From NCBI RefSeq assembly GCF_001429185.1, contig NZ_LMIW01000002.1:1-42673 (forward strand): 42,673 bases of DNA, in the 5' to 3' direction. This stretch comes from Terrabacter sp. Root85. GTDB taxonomy: Bacteria > Actinomycetota > Actinomycetes > Actinomycetales > Dermatophilaceae. The notes beneath the pieces are model-generated. The model was given only the letters and a program-made list of their open reading frames with translations, did not search any database and was not told where the DNA came from. The position numbers were made by a program, and so were the translations under genes. Positions 25,557-32,541 of the stretch are shown piece after piece. How positions within the stretch are numbered: position 1 is the first letter of the stretch; the number at the start of each line of letters is the position of its first letter.

Positions 25557-26279
25557 TCACGCACCTTCGCCAGAGAGCAGGTCGAGGAAACGTTCTGCGT
25601 CGCCGGTGCGGGGCAGGTTGTTGAACATGACGTATGGCCGTGGGCGGCCGTCGACCAGGTCTAGCAAGCGACGCAGCTCGTCATCCGTGTGTACGTGCCG
25701 CGATCCCGTCGTGCCGTGCAGGCGGTAGTAGGTCTGCTCCGGTGTCACCGTCTCGGTCTGCATCGGGTCGACGACATGCACCAAGTCCAGCTCGGCACAC
25801 AGCTCCCTGAGCAGCGACGTGGGCCACTCGCCGCGGGGCTCCCACAGCAGCCGACCGGCCGGCCGCTGCACCTTCGAGAGGAAGCCACGCAGGCGCTGGA
25901 CGTTCTCCGCCGTCGGGCGGAAGCTCTTCGGGCACTGGAGCAAGACAGCGGTGGCCCGCAGCAGGCGGGCGCACTCGAGAGTCCGCTCCCAACCCGCAAG
26001 GACCTCAGGCGTGGTCCGGAACCCTCCCACCTGGCCGTGGGCGCTGTCCGGCAGAGGCTGTTTCAATCGGCGGTAGGTCGGGCTGTTGGACTCGTGGGTG
26101 ACGATCTGCCACGCCTTCATCGTGAACTCGAAGTCGTCCGGTACTTGGGTCCGCCAGCGCGTGAGCACGGCGTCCGCCGGCGGGTCGTAGAACGTGTTCT
26201 GCACCTCGACGACGGGGAAGCGCCGCACGTACGACGCCTGCGAGACCGTCCAACCGCACAGGCCGACCCGGACGTCCAC
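25557..26279 (-). CDS. DUF72 family protein
   Basis: The protein has 240 residues from GTG 26279 (MDVRVGLCGWTV). DUF72 features are GLCGW near the start, VVEVQNTFYDPP, FEFTMKAWQIVTH, LLQCPKSFRPTAENVQRL, LLWEPRGEW, TYYRLHG and YVMFNNLPR. The fold is a TIM barrel of unknown activity. The start lies 4 bp after the stop of the alcohol dehydrogenase gene, making it the third gene of an operon with the epimerase and dehydrogenase. GGAAGG 9 bp upstream supports the GTG start. Confidence 0.9.
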   Translation of the reverse strand: MDVRVGLCGWTVSQASYVRRFPVVEVQNTFYDPPADAVLTRWRTQVPDDFEFTMKAWQIVTHESNSPTYRRLKQPLPDSAHGQVGGFRTTPEVLAGWERTLECARLLRATAVLLQCPKSFRPTAENVQRLRGFLSKVQRPAGRLLWEPRGEWPTSLLRELCAELDLVHVVDPMQTETVTPEQTYYRLHGTTGSRHVHTDDELRRLLDLVDGRPRPYVMFNNLPRTGDAERFLDLLSGEGA

Positions 26280-26283
26280 GCGC

Positions 26284-27342
26284 CTACGCCTTCCCGGGCG
26301 AGGACGACTCAAGGCTCACGACTGTCATCCCCACCCTCGAGGGGCGGTCCATGGCGGCGAGAGCTGTGCCGGCTTCCTCGAGTCCGATGACGTGGCCCAC
26401 GAGGTCGGCGGGGCGCAGCGTGCCGGCCTCGATCAGGGCGAGCATCGCGGGGTAGTCGCGGGCAGGCATGCCATGGGAGCCGTAGATCTCCAGCTCCTGG
26501 GAGATGACGAGGTCCATCGGGAGCGGCGCGGTCGAGTTCGGGCCGAGCAGCAGTCCGGCCTGCACGTGTCGTCCACGCCGACGCAGGCTACGCACCGAGG
26601 CGACCGCCAGTTCGGGCGAGCCAAAGGCGTCGATGGAGACATGCGCGCCGCCTCCCGTTACCGCCCGGATCGCCGAAGCCACGTCCTCAACAGCCCCGCC
26701 GTCGACAACCGCAGACGCGCCCAACGACGAGGCCCGTTCCAGCGCAGCAGGATTCACGTCGACAGCGACGACCTGGGCACCAAGAGCCACCGCGATCATC
26801 ACCGCCGACAGACCGACTCCGCCACACCCGTGCACCGCCAGCCACTGACCAGACTCAAGACGACCGTGCGTCGTCAGAGCCCGGAACGCCGTCGCGAAAC
26901 GACACCCCAGCGACGCGGCCGTCACGAAGTCGACCGAGTCGGGCAGCCGCACGAGGTTCGTGTCGGCCCCGTGGATCGCCACGAGCTCGGCGAACGACCC
27001 CGGACCCGTGAAGCCCGGCTGCGTCTGGTCGGGACACACCTGCGCCTCGCCGGCAAGGCACCACGAGCACACACCACACCCGCACACGAAGGGCACCGTC
27101 ACCCGGTCGCCGACAGCCCGGTCCCGCACGCCAGTCCCGACCGAGGCCACGACACCGGCCAGCTCGTGACCGGGGATGTGCGGCAACGACACGGGGTCGT
27201 GCCCCTTCCACGTGTGCCAGTCCGAACGGCATACGCCCGTTGCCTTCACAGCGATGACGACCCCGCCCGACGGACACTCGGGCTCCGGAACGTCCCGCAG
27301 CTCCGGCATACGCCCGTAGTCGTCGTAGACGACGGCCTTCAC
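26284..27342 (-). CDS. Zinc-dependent alcohol dehydrogenase
   Basis: The enzyme has 352 residues and belongs to the MDR superfamily. The catalytic zinc ligands are C38 (GVCRSDWH) and H59-E60 (GHELAG). A structural zinc lobe is formed by Cys 89, 92, 95 and 103 (CGCGVCSWCLAG). The Rossmann motif is GCGGVGLSAVMIAVALGA. The GTG start at 27342 overlaps the TGA of the epimerase gene (GTGA, 4 bp), so translation is coupled. The preceding and following genes suggest a small pathway on an alcohol or sugar-derived substrate, not identifiable from sequence. Confidence 0.93.
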   Translation of the reverse strand: MKAVVYDDYGRMPELRDVPEPECPSGGVVIAVKATGVCRSDWHTWKGHDPVSLPHIPGHELAGVVASVGTGVRDRAVGDRVTVPFVCGCGVCSWCLAGEAQVCPDQTQPGFTGPGSFAELVAIHGADTNLVRLPDSVDFVTAASLGCRFATAFRALTTHGRLESGQWLAVHGCGGVGLSAVMIAVALGAQVVAVDVNPAALERASSLGASAVVDGGAVEDVASAIRAVTGGGAHVSIDAFGSPELAVASVRSLRRRGRHVQAGLLLGPNSTAPLPMDLVISQELEIYGSHGMPARDYPAMLALIEAGTLRPADLVGHVIGLEEAGTALAAMDRPSRVGMTVVSLESSSPGKA

Positions 27343-28238
27343 GACGCGTGCGGGTCCGTCAGGACGTCGCGCCACGAGTGCTGCGGCGAGTAGCCGAGCA
27401 GGTCGCGCGCCTTGTCGATGGAGTAGAAGGTCTCGTTGCGTCCCATCGGCCGCCGCAGCTCGACCCCGTCGTAGAAGCGCTCGCGCACCTCGTCGGTCGT
27501 CGCGGCGACGGACATGTCGGCGTTGGCGACGTTGAAGACCTCGTAGCCCAGACCGTCGACCTCGAGGCATCGCTGCACCATCTGGCCGAGGTCGCGGGTG
27601 TCGATGTAGGCGAAGATGTTGCGCCGCCGCAGCGCCGGGTCCGTGAGGAACGGCGGGAACATCTCGGCGTACTCGTGCGGCTCGATGACGTTGTTGATGC
27701 GCAGGCCGTAGATGTCGAAGCCGGTGCGGGCCTGGAAGGAGCGCGCCGTCACCTCGTTGGCGACCTTGGACATCGCGTAGGAGTCCTCCGGCACCGTCGG
27801 GTGCTCCTCGTCGACCGGCACGTAGAGCGGCCGCCGCTCGCCCTGCGCGAAGCAGACGCCGTACGTCGTCTCCGACGACGCGAAGATCACCTTGCGCACG
27901 CCGAGCCGCGTCGCGGCCTCGAGCACGTTGTACGTGCTGAGCACGTTCGTCGCGTACGTCTTCGCCTCCGACGTCAGCAGGATCGCCGGCACTGCGGCGA
28001 AGTGCACGACGGCGTCGTAGGCCGGCTTAGCCGGCAGGTCCAGCTCGTCGAAGCGCGCCAGTCCCGCGAGCGCCGAGTAGACCTCGCCGGCGTCGGTCAG
28101 GTCGACGCGGAGGTCGTCGACGGCCGTATGCCGCAGCGGCACGAGGTCGGCGTTCGTGACCTGGTGCCCCTGCTCGGCGAGGAACGTCGAGACGTGCTTG
28201 CCGGCCTTGCCGCTGCCGCCGGTGAAGAAGATGCGCAT
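27339..28238 (-). CDS. NAD-dependent epimerase/dehydratase (extended SDR)
   Basis: The enzyme has 299 residues. The nucleotide motif TGGSGKAGKHVSTFL is at the N-terminus, followed by VHFAAVP, FASSETTYG and the catalytic YAMSKVANE. It is the first gene of the epimerase/alcohol dehydrogenase/DUF72 operon. I chose ATG 28238 (MRIFFTGG), preceded by GGATCGGGGC. TTG 28250 would add four residues. The substrate is probably a sugar nucleotide or related carbonyl compound, which cannot be specified. Confidence 0.92.
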   Translation of the reverse strand: MRIFFTGGSGKAGKHVSTFLAEQGHQVTNADLVPLRHTAVDDLRVDLTDAGEVYSALAGLARFDELDLPAKPAYDAVVHFAAVPAILLTSEAKTYATNVLSTYNVLEAATRLGVRKVIFASSETTYGVCFAQGERRPLYVPVDEEHPTVPEDSYAMSKVANEVTARSFQARTGFDIYGLRINNVIEPHEYAEMFPPFLTDPALRRRNIFAYIDTRDLGQMVQRCLEVDGLGYEVFNVANADMSVAATTDEVRERFYDGVELRRPMGRNETFYSIDKARDLLGYSPQHSWRDVLTDPHAS

Positions 28239-28284
28239 GCCCCGATCCAATCACCGATGCCGGAACACCGTTTGGGAGCGCCGG

Positions 28285-28890
28285 TCACGCAGCACGTGAC
28301 AGCAGCAGGGGGAGCAGCATCTCGCGGAGCGCCTCCTCGGTCTGCCTGGCCGAGAGTCCACCGTCGAACCGGAGGATCCGCCACGTCGTGGCGTCACAGA
28401 TGGCGATGATCTGGGCCAGTCGTCGGGTGCGAGCCGCCTTGTCGTGGACGCCTTCGAGGTGCTTGGCGAAGGCCTCGCGGCACCAGCTCACGTGGTAGCC
28501 GCGGCTGCGGGCGGCGAGCTCCGGCACACCGGGCGCCTGCCCCGCCTCGGCGTAGAGCTTGAGGATGAGGGCGCCGTGGTTCTCGTAGTAGCGGACCAGC
28601 GAGTGCAGCGTGCCCTCGGGGCTCTCCCCCACTGCGGCCGCGCGGTCGGCGGCGAGCCGCGAGAGCTCACGCTCGACCGTTGCGGCCAGGAGCCCGTGCT
28701 TCGTGCCGAAGCGCCGGATCACCGTCTGCACCGTGACCTCGGCCGCGGCGGCGACGTCCTCGAGCCGGATGCGGTCGTACGGGACGTCGGCGTAGAGGCC
28801 GAGCATCGCGTCGATGATCCGCTGGCCGGTCCGCTCGGCCGCCTCCGCCCGGGCCGTCATCCGGTACGCACGAGCCGCCCCATCTTTCAT
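28285..28890 (-). CDS. TetR-family transcriptional regulator
   Basis: The 201-residue protein has an N-terminal helix-turn-helix (GQRIIDAMLGLYADVPYDRIRLEDVAAAAEVTVQTVIRRFGTKHGLL) and a helical ligand-binding region. It is divergent from the alpha/beta hydrolase gene with a 68-bp intergenic region, the usual arrangement of a repressor with its target. The ligand is unknown. ATG 28890 is chosen; the ATG at MTARAEAAERTG would drop ten residues. Confidence 0.92.
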   Translation of the reverse strand: MKDGAARAYRMTARAEAAERTGQRIIDAMLGLYADVPYDRIRLEDVAAAAEVTVQTVIRRFGTKHGLLAATVERELSRLAADRAAAVGESPEGTLHSLVRYYENHGALILKLYAEAGQAPGVPELAARSRGYHVSWCREAFAKHLEGVHDKAARTRRLAQIIAICDATTWRILRFDGGLSARQTEEALREMLLPLLLSRAA

Positions 28891-28958
28891 GCGAGCAATG
28901 CTAACCTCAATATATTCATGTCAGTCTCACTAAGATCAACTCACCCAAGGAGCACTCG
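28891..28958. promoter_or_regulatory. Divergent promoter/operator region (TetR and hydrolase)
   Basis: This 68-bp AT-richer segment lies between divergent starts. It contains the palindromic core AATATATT (within TCAATATATTCA at about 28908-28919), which could act as operator centre or -10 region. AAGGAG near 28944 is the ribosome site of the hydrolase gene. Confidence 0.55.
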
Positions 28959-29807
28959 ATGGACCACTACACCCCCGCCTCCGGCAGCGAAGGCACGCTC
29001 GCCGGGAGCACCGCCCTCGTGCCCACCCGGCTCGGCCGGCTTCACGTGCGTCTCGTCGGCGACGGGCCCACGACCGTGCTGTGGTCGTCGATGTTCGTCG
29101 ACAGCCACACCTGGGACCCTGTGCTGCCGCTGCTGCCTCAGGGGCGCCGGTACGCGCTCGTCGACCCGCCCGGATTGGGCCTGAGCGAGCCCCTGCGCGA
29201 GGCCAGCGACATCGCCGGCGCCGCAAACGCGGCCACCGACCTGCTCGCCGGACTCGGCGTGGACGGCCCGGTCGACTGGGTCGGCAACGCCTTCGGCGGG
29301 CACGTCGGCTTCAAGCTCGCCGCGCGAGCCGGGCTGCTCCGCAGTCTCGTGGCCGTCAGCTCACCGGCCCAGCCGGTCGACGCCCCGCTGCGTCGGCAGA
29401 TCACGCTCCTGCTCCCGATCCTTCGCACGGCAGGTCCCGTGGGGCCGGTGCGCACGGCGATCCTCGCGGCCATGCTCACCGATGCCTCCCGAGACCGTGC
29501 GCCTCTGCGTCAGGTGGTGGAGGAGTCCTTGGCGCGGCCCACCCGCCGCAGCATGGCCTTGGCCGTCCGCTCCTTCATCCTCAACCGGGTCGATGTCACC
29601 GCTGAGCTCGCAGACCTCACGGTCCCGAGCCTCTTCGTGGCGTCCGACGACCGCGGCGACTGGAGTCCGCAGAATGCCGAGGATGCCGCCGCTGTGGCAC
29701 CCGACGCCGCAGCGGTGACGGTCGAGCGAGCTCGCACCCTGGTCCCGCTGGAGCAGCCTGAGGCCCTGGCCTCCCACCTCCGCCGGTTCTGGGACCGCCT
29801 CGCGTGA
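28959..29807 (+). CDS. Alpha/beta hydrolase-fold protein with Ala at the nucleophile elbow
   Basis: The 282-residue protein has an alpha/beta hydrolase layout: VLWSSMFVDSHTWDPVLPLL, RYALVDPPGLGLSEPL, the elbow VGNAFGG at 108-114, and PSLFVASDDRGDW near the end, where the acid loop lies. The elbow reads G-N-A-F-G with A111 in place of the usual Ser, Asp or Cys nucleophile. The GCC codon there is unambiguous. Similar actinobacterial proteins share a G-N-A-W/F-G-G elbow as I recall, so this may be a subfamily trait and not damage. Regulation by the adjacent TetR is likely. Confidence 0.85.
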   Translation: MDHYTPASGSEGTLAGSTALVPTRLGRLHVRLVGDGPTTVLWSSMFVDSHTWDPVLPLLPQGRRYALVDPPGLGLSEPLREASDIAGAANAATDLLAGLGVDGPVDWVGNAFGGHVGFKLAARAGLLRSLVAVSSPAQPVDAPLRRQITLLLPILRTAGPVGPVRTAILAAMLTDASRDRAPLRQVVEESLARPTRRSMALAVRSFILNRVDVTAELADLTVPSLFVASDDRGDWSPQNAEDAAAVAPDAAAVTVERARTLVPLEQPEALASHLRRFWDRLA

Positions 29808-29818
29808 GCATGCGAAGG

Positions 29819-29854
29819 GGCGGCTCGGGTCCGAGGGTCAGGATCCGAGCCGCC
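29819..29854. terminator. Convergent-gene hairpin terminator
   Basis: Arms 29819-29832 and 29841-29854 (outer part GGCGGCTCGG / CCGAGCCGCC) pair over 14 bp with one G-T pair and an 8-nt loop. It sits between the hydrolase stop and the stop of the small secreted protein gene, so it can serve both directions. Confidence 0.8.
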
Positions 29855-29885
29855 GCTGTCGATCACGTGGTGAGGAGCCGGCCTC

Positions 29886-30101
29886 TCAGCAGAGAGACTT
29901 CGCGACTGCGTTCTTGGCCTGGCCCCCGCCGACGGCCTGAACGAGCTGCCCCACGTTCTCGAATCCCGGGACGCCGCCGCTGTTCACCGTCTTGTGCACC
30001 TGGCCGAAGCACGCCGAAGTGGACGGTGCTGCGTTGGCGCTGCCGGCGAAGCCGACCATGGCGAGAACGGCGATGGACCCCGTGGCGAGAATGCGCTTCA
30101 T
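29886..30101 (-). CDS. Small secreted protein of unknown function
   Basis: The 71-residue precursor has a Sec signal peptide MKRILATGSIAVLAMVGFAGSANA, with predicted cleavage after residue 24. The mature part has about 47 residues, with C31 and the C-terminal C71 as its only cysteines, and is Gly/Val/Ala-rich (VNSGGVPGFENVGQLVQAVGGG). It could form a disulfide-closed loop. AGAAAGGG upstream is a good ribosome site. I do not recognise a family. Confidence 0.75.
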   Translation of the reverse strand: MKRILATGSIAVLAMVGFAGSANAAPSTSACFGQVHKTVNSGGVPGFENVGQLVQAVGGGQAKNAVAKSLC

Positions 30102-30178
30102 GAGACATCCCTTTCTGTTGGTGGGTGCGAGTCACCCATCAACACCTATTCCGCACGGGGGATGCGTCCGGATGCAGT

Positions 30179-30203
30179 CCGCCCGGACTTTTCTTCCGGG
30201 CGG
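30179..30203 (+). promoter_or_regulatory. Hairpin in the leader of the ThrE-type exporter gene
   Basis: CCGCCCGGA (30179-30187) and TCCGGGCGG (30195-30203) form a perfect 9-bp stem with the loop CTTTTCT, ending 13 bp before the start codon. It may hide the translation start or act as a terminator for upstream transcripts. The function is inference. Confidence 0.4.
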
Positions 30204-30216
30204 CTCAACCGCTGAC

Positions 30217-31479
30217 ATGATGACGACCATGCAGGACGACGCGGACCGGCAGACCGAGACCCGCGCCCTGCTGGCCGAGCTCGGCACCGCCATGATCGCC
30301 ACCGGACAGCCGGTGCAGGAGATCGAGGAGGAGCTCGCCGAGGTGAGCGTCCGCCTCGGATTCCCCGAGGTCCAGGCCGCCGTCGGACCGACCGGCCTCA
30401 TGGTCAGCCTCACCCCGGGTGGCCCGTCGACCTTCCGCTCGGCCCCTCCCGGCCTGCGCCTGCACCAGTCGGCGAGCGTCCGTCTCATCCGCCACCAGCT
30501 CGTCACCGGCGTGCTGACCATCGCCGCCGCCCGCGACGAGCTCGCCGCCACGGCCAGGCGCCCCGTCCAGCAGCCGGCCTGGCTCGTCGCCCTCGCCTGG
30601 CCCGTCCTCGCCGTCGGCATCGCCCTCATCCTGCAACCCGGCTGGGCCAACATCGCCGCGGCCGCGGCCTGCGCCCTCATCGTCCTCGCCCTCGTCCAGC
30701 TCGCCGAGCGCTACGAGGTCGTCAAGGCGCTGCTCCCGACCCTCGCCGCCTTCGCCGTGTCGCTCGTCGTCTTCGGCGCCGCCAACGCGGGCCTGCTCGA
30801 GGGGCCGCTACGCACCGTCCTGCCCCCGCTCGCCGTCCTACTGCCCGGCGCGCTCGTCGTCAACGGCATGTCCGAGCTCGCCTCCGGCCACATGCAGGCC
30901 GGCTCGGCCCGACTCGCCTACGGCCTGACCCAGCTCGGCCTCTTTGCCCTTGGCCTGCTCATGGCCACCGCCCTGCTCCGGATCCCGACCCAGACCCTCG
31001 TCAACCTCCGCGTCGACGAGATCGGCTTGGCCGGAGCCGTCGTCGGCCTGCTCCTCATCGGCGCGAGCATCTGCCTCATGGAGGGCGTCCCACTGCGCAT
31101 GCAGGGCTGGGTGCTGCTCGTGCTCAGCCTCGCCTTCGGCGCGCAGGTCGCCGGCCAGGAGCTCGGGTCGATCGCCCTGGGCGGCTTCGTCGGCGCCATC
31201 GCGGCCAGCCTCGGCGCCAGCGTCGTCGAGCTGCGCCGCCCGCAGCTGCCGCGCCTCGTCCTCTTCCTCCCCGCCTTCTGGCTCCTCGTCCCGGGCAGCC
31301 TCGGCCTCGTCGGCGTCACCGAGCTGGCCGCCGGCCGCGAGTCCGCCACCGACGTCGCCCTCGGCCTGCTCGGCGTGGCCATCGCCATCTCGCTCGGCCT
31401 GCTCGTCGGCTCCTCCGTCGGCCGCGCCCTCCGCGGCCGGCTCGCGACCCCCGTCGCACGCGTCGACCCCACCACGTGA
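30217..31479 (+). CDS. Threonine/serine exporter family protein (ThrE/DUF1212 type)
   Basis: The 420-residue inner-membrane protein has a cytosolic DUF1212-type N-terminus (ALLAELGTAMIATGQPVQEIEEELAEVSVRLG, FPEVQAAVGPTGLMVSL) followed by about ten membrane helices. These include VVNGMSELASGHMQAGSARLAYGL and the C-terminal ThrE_2-like half (VLFLPAFWLLVPGSLGLVGVTELAAG). The family exports small amino acids such as threonine and serine. The substrate here is inferred. ATG 30217 is the first of a cluster of start codons (ATGATGACGACCATG), and ATG 30229 is equally possible. No partner gene is present because both halves are fused in one polypeptide. Confidence 0.87.
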   Translation: MMTTMQDDADRQTETRALLAELGTAMIATGQPVQEIEEELAEVSVRLGFPEVQAAVGPTGLMVSLTPGGPSTFRSAPPGLRLHQSASVRLIRHQLVTGVLTIAAARDELAATARRPVQQPAWLVALAWPVLAVGIALILQPGWANIAAAAACALIVLALVQLAERYEVVKALLPTLAAFAVSLVVFGAANAGLLEGPLRTVLPPLAVLLPGALVVNGMSELASGHMQAGSARLAYGLTQLGLFALGLLMATALLRIPTQTLVNLRVDEIGLAGAVVGLLLIGASICLMEGVPLRMQGWVLLVLSLAFGAQVAGQELGSIALGGFVGAIAASLGASVVELRRPQLPRLVLFLPAFWLLVPGSLGLVGVTELAAGRESATDVALGLLGVAIAISLGLLVGSSVGRALRGRLATPVARVDPTT

Positions 31480-31484
31480 CCCGC

Positions 31485-31545
31485 GGCCACGGCATACGAC
31501 CCCCACGGCATACGAGGGCACGGCATACGACCCCACGGCGTACGG
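31485..31545. repeat. Short tandem array of a 15-16 bp unit containing GGCATACG
   Basis: Four copies of (C)CACGGCATACG, the last reading GGCGTACG, start their GGCATAC core at 31491, 31507, 31522 and 31537. This gives a spacing of 16, 15 and 15 bp. The array begins about 10 bp after the exporter stop codon and ends before the terminator. Confidence 0.75.
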
Positions 31546-31559
31546 CTAGAGTCGGAGAC

Positions 31560-31595
31560 GCAACACCCTGTCCTCTCGCCAGGACGGGGTGTTGC
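31560..31595 (+). terminator. Hairpin terminator after the exporter gene
   Basis: GCAACACCCTGTCCT and AGGACGGGGTGTTGC pair over 15 bp (one T-G) with the loop CTCGCC. No T-tract follows. Confidence 0.85.
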
Positions 31596-31687
31596 GCGTT
31601 GCCCGCCGGTGCGGACAGCGCCACCGGGGGTACGGAACGTAGGCTCTAGGGTCAACTGGCCCCAGACCAGCACGCCGAGGAGGCACC

Positions 31688-32494
31688 GTGTCTCAGACTT
31701 CATCCCGGATCAGGACGATCCTGCCGACGTCGAGTCGCACCGCGTTGGGCGCGACCGTCGCCACCGGTCTGCTGACCGCTCTCGCCCAGGCCCCCGAGCG
31801 CCTGAGCCGGCTGCTGCGCGACCGCTACCCCATGGTCGCCGTGACCGGCATGACCGGCGTCGGCAAGAGCCAGCTCGTCGACCGCCTCTCACGCCGCTCG
31901 ACCGACGACGCCGCCGCCGAGGTCGGCTCGGCCACCATGGAGCGCCGCACCCGCAAGGGCGCCAAGCTGCACGGCTTCCGCTTCCTCGTCGTCCCCGGCG
32001 ACAACGCCGCCACCCGCCTCGCCGCCCTCGACGAGGTCTTCCACGACGAGCCGGTCGACGGCCTCATCCACGTCGTCGCGAACGGCTACGCCACCCCGCG
32101 CCGCGCCGGCGGCACGAGCGGCGTCGCCACCGCGACCCGCGAGGAGCAGCTCGCCGCCGAGCTCGAGGACTGGACCATCACCTCGCACCGCATCGCCTCG
32201 CTGGCCGTCCGCCGCAGCAAGCCGATCTGGCTCATCATCGCCGTGACGAAGACCGACCTCTACCCCGACGACGTCGACGAGGCCGTTCACTACTACTCGC
32301 CCGGCAGCGGCACGCCGTTCGGCGACAAGGTCGACGCGCTGCGCGCCCTCGCCGGCGGTGCCAAGCTCTCGATCGACGTGCTCCCCGTCTCCAGCCAGGG
32401 CGGCGACCGCAAGTCGCCCCTCCCGGAGAAGCGCGCCGGCGCCATGGTCGACGCCCTCGCCACCCGCCTCGGCCAGCTCAGCGGTCACGCCTGA
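31688..32494 (+). CDS. P-loop GTPase-like protein of unknown function
   Basis: The 268-residue protein has a hydrophobic-leaning N-terminus. Its G1/P-loop is G54-S61 (GMTGVGKS). The G4-type motif TKTDLYP (IIAVTKTDL) marks guanine specificity. The expected G3 DxxG is not seen; VVPGDNAATR stands where it should be. It is therefore a divergent small GTPase, possibly related to stress or defence-associated GTPases. GTG 31688 is preceded by GAGGAGG. It stands between a terminator and a convergent gene, so it is monocistronic. Its role is unknown. Confidence 0.75.
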   Translation: MSQTSSRIRTILPTSSRTALGATVATGLLTALAQAPERLSRLLRDRYPMVAVTGMTGVGKSQLVDRLSRRSTDDAAAEVGSATMERRTRKGAKLHGFRFLVVPGDNAATRLAALDEVFHDEPVDGLIHVVANGYATPRRAGGTSGVATATREEQLAAELEDWTITSHRIASLAVRRSKPIWLIIAVTKTDLYPDDVDEAVHYYSPGSGTPFGDKVDALRALAGGAKLSIDVLPVSSQGGDRKSPLPEKRAGAMVDALATRLGQLSGHA

Positions 32495-32541
32495 CCCCGG
32501 GCGTCCCCGCCGGGGCGTCGCCGCGGCGGCACCGACCCACG

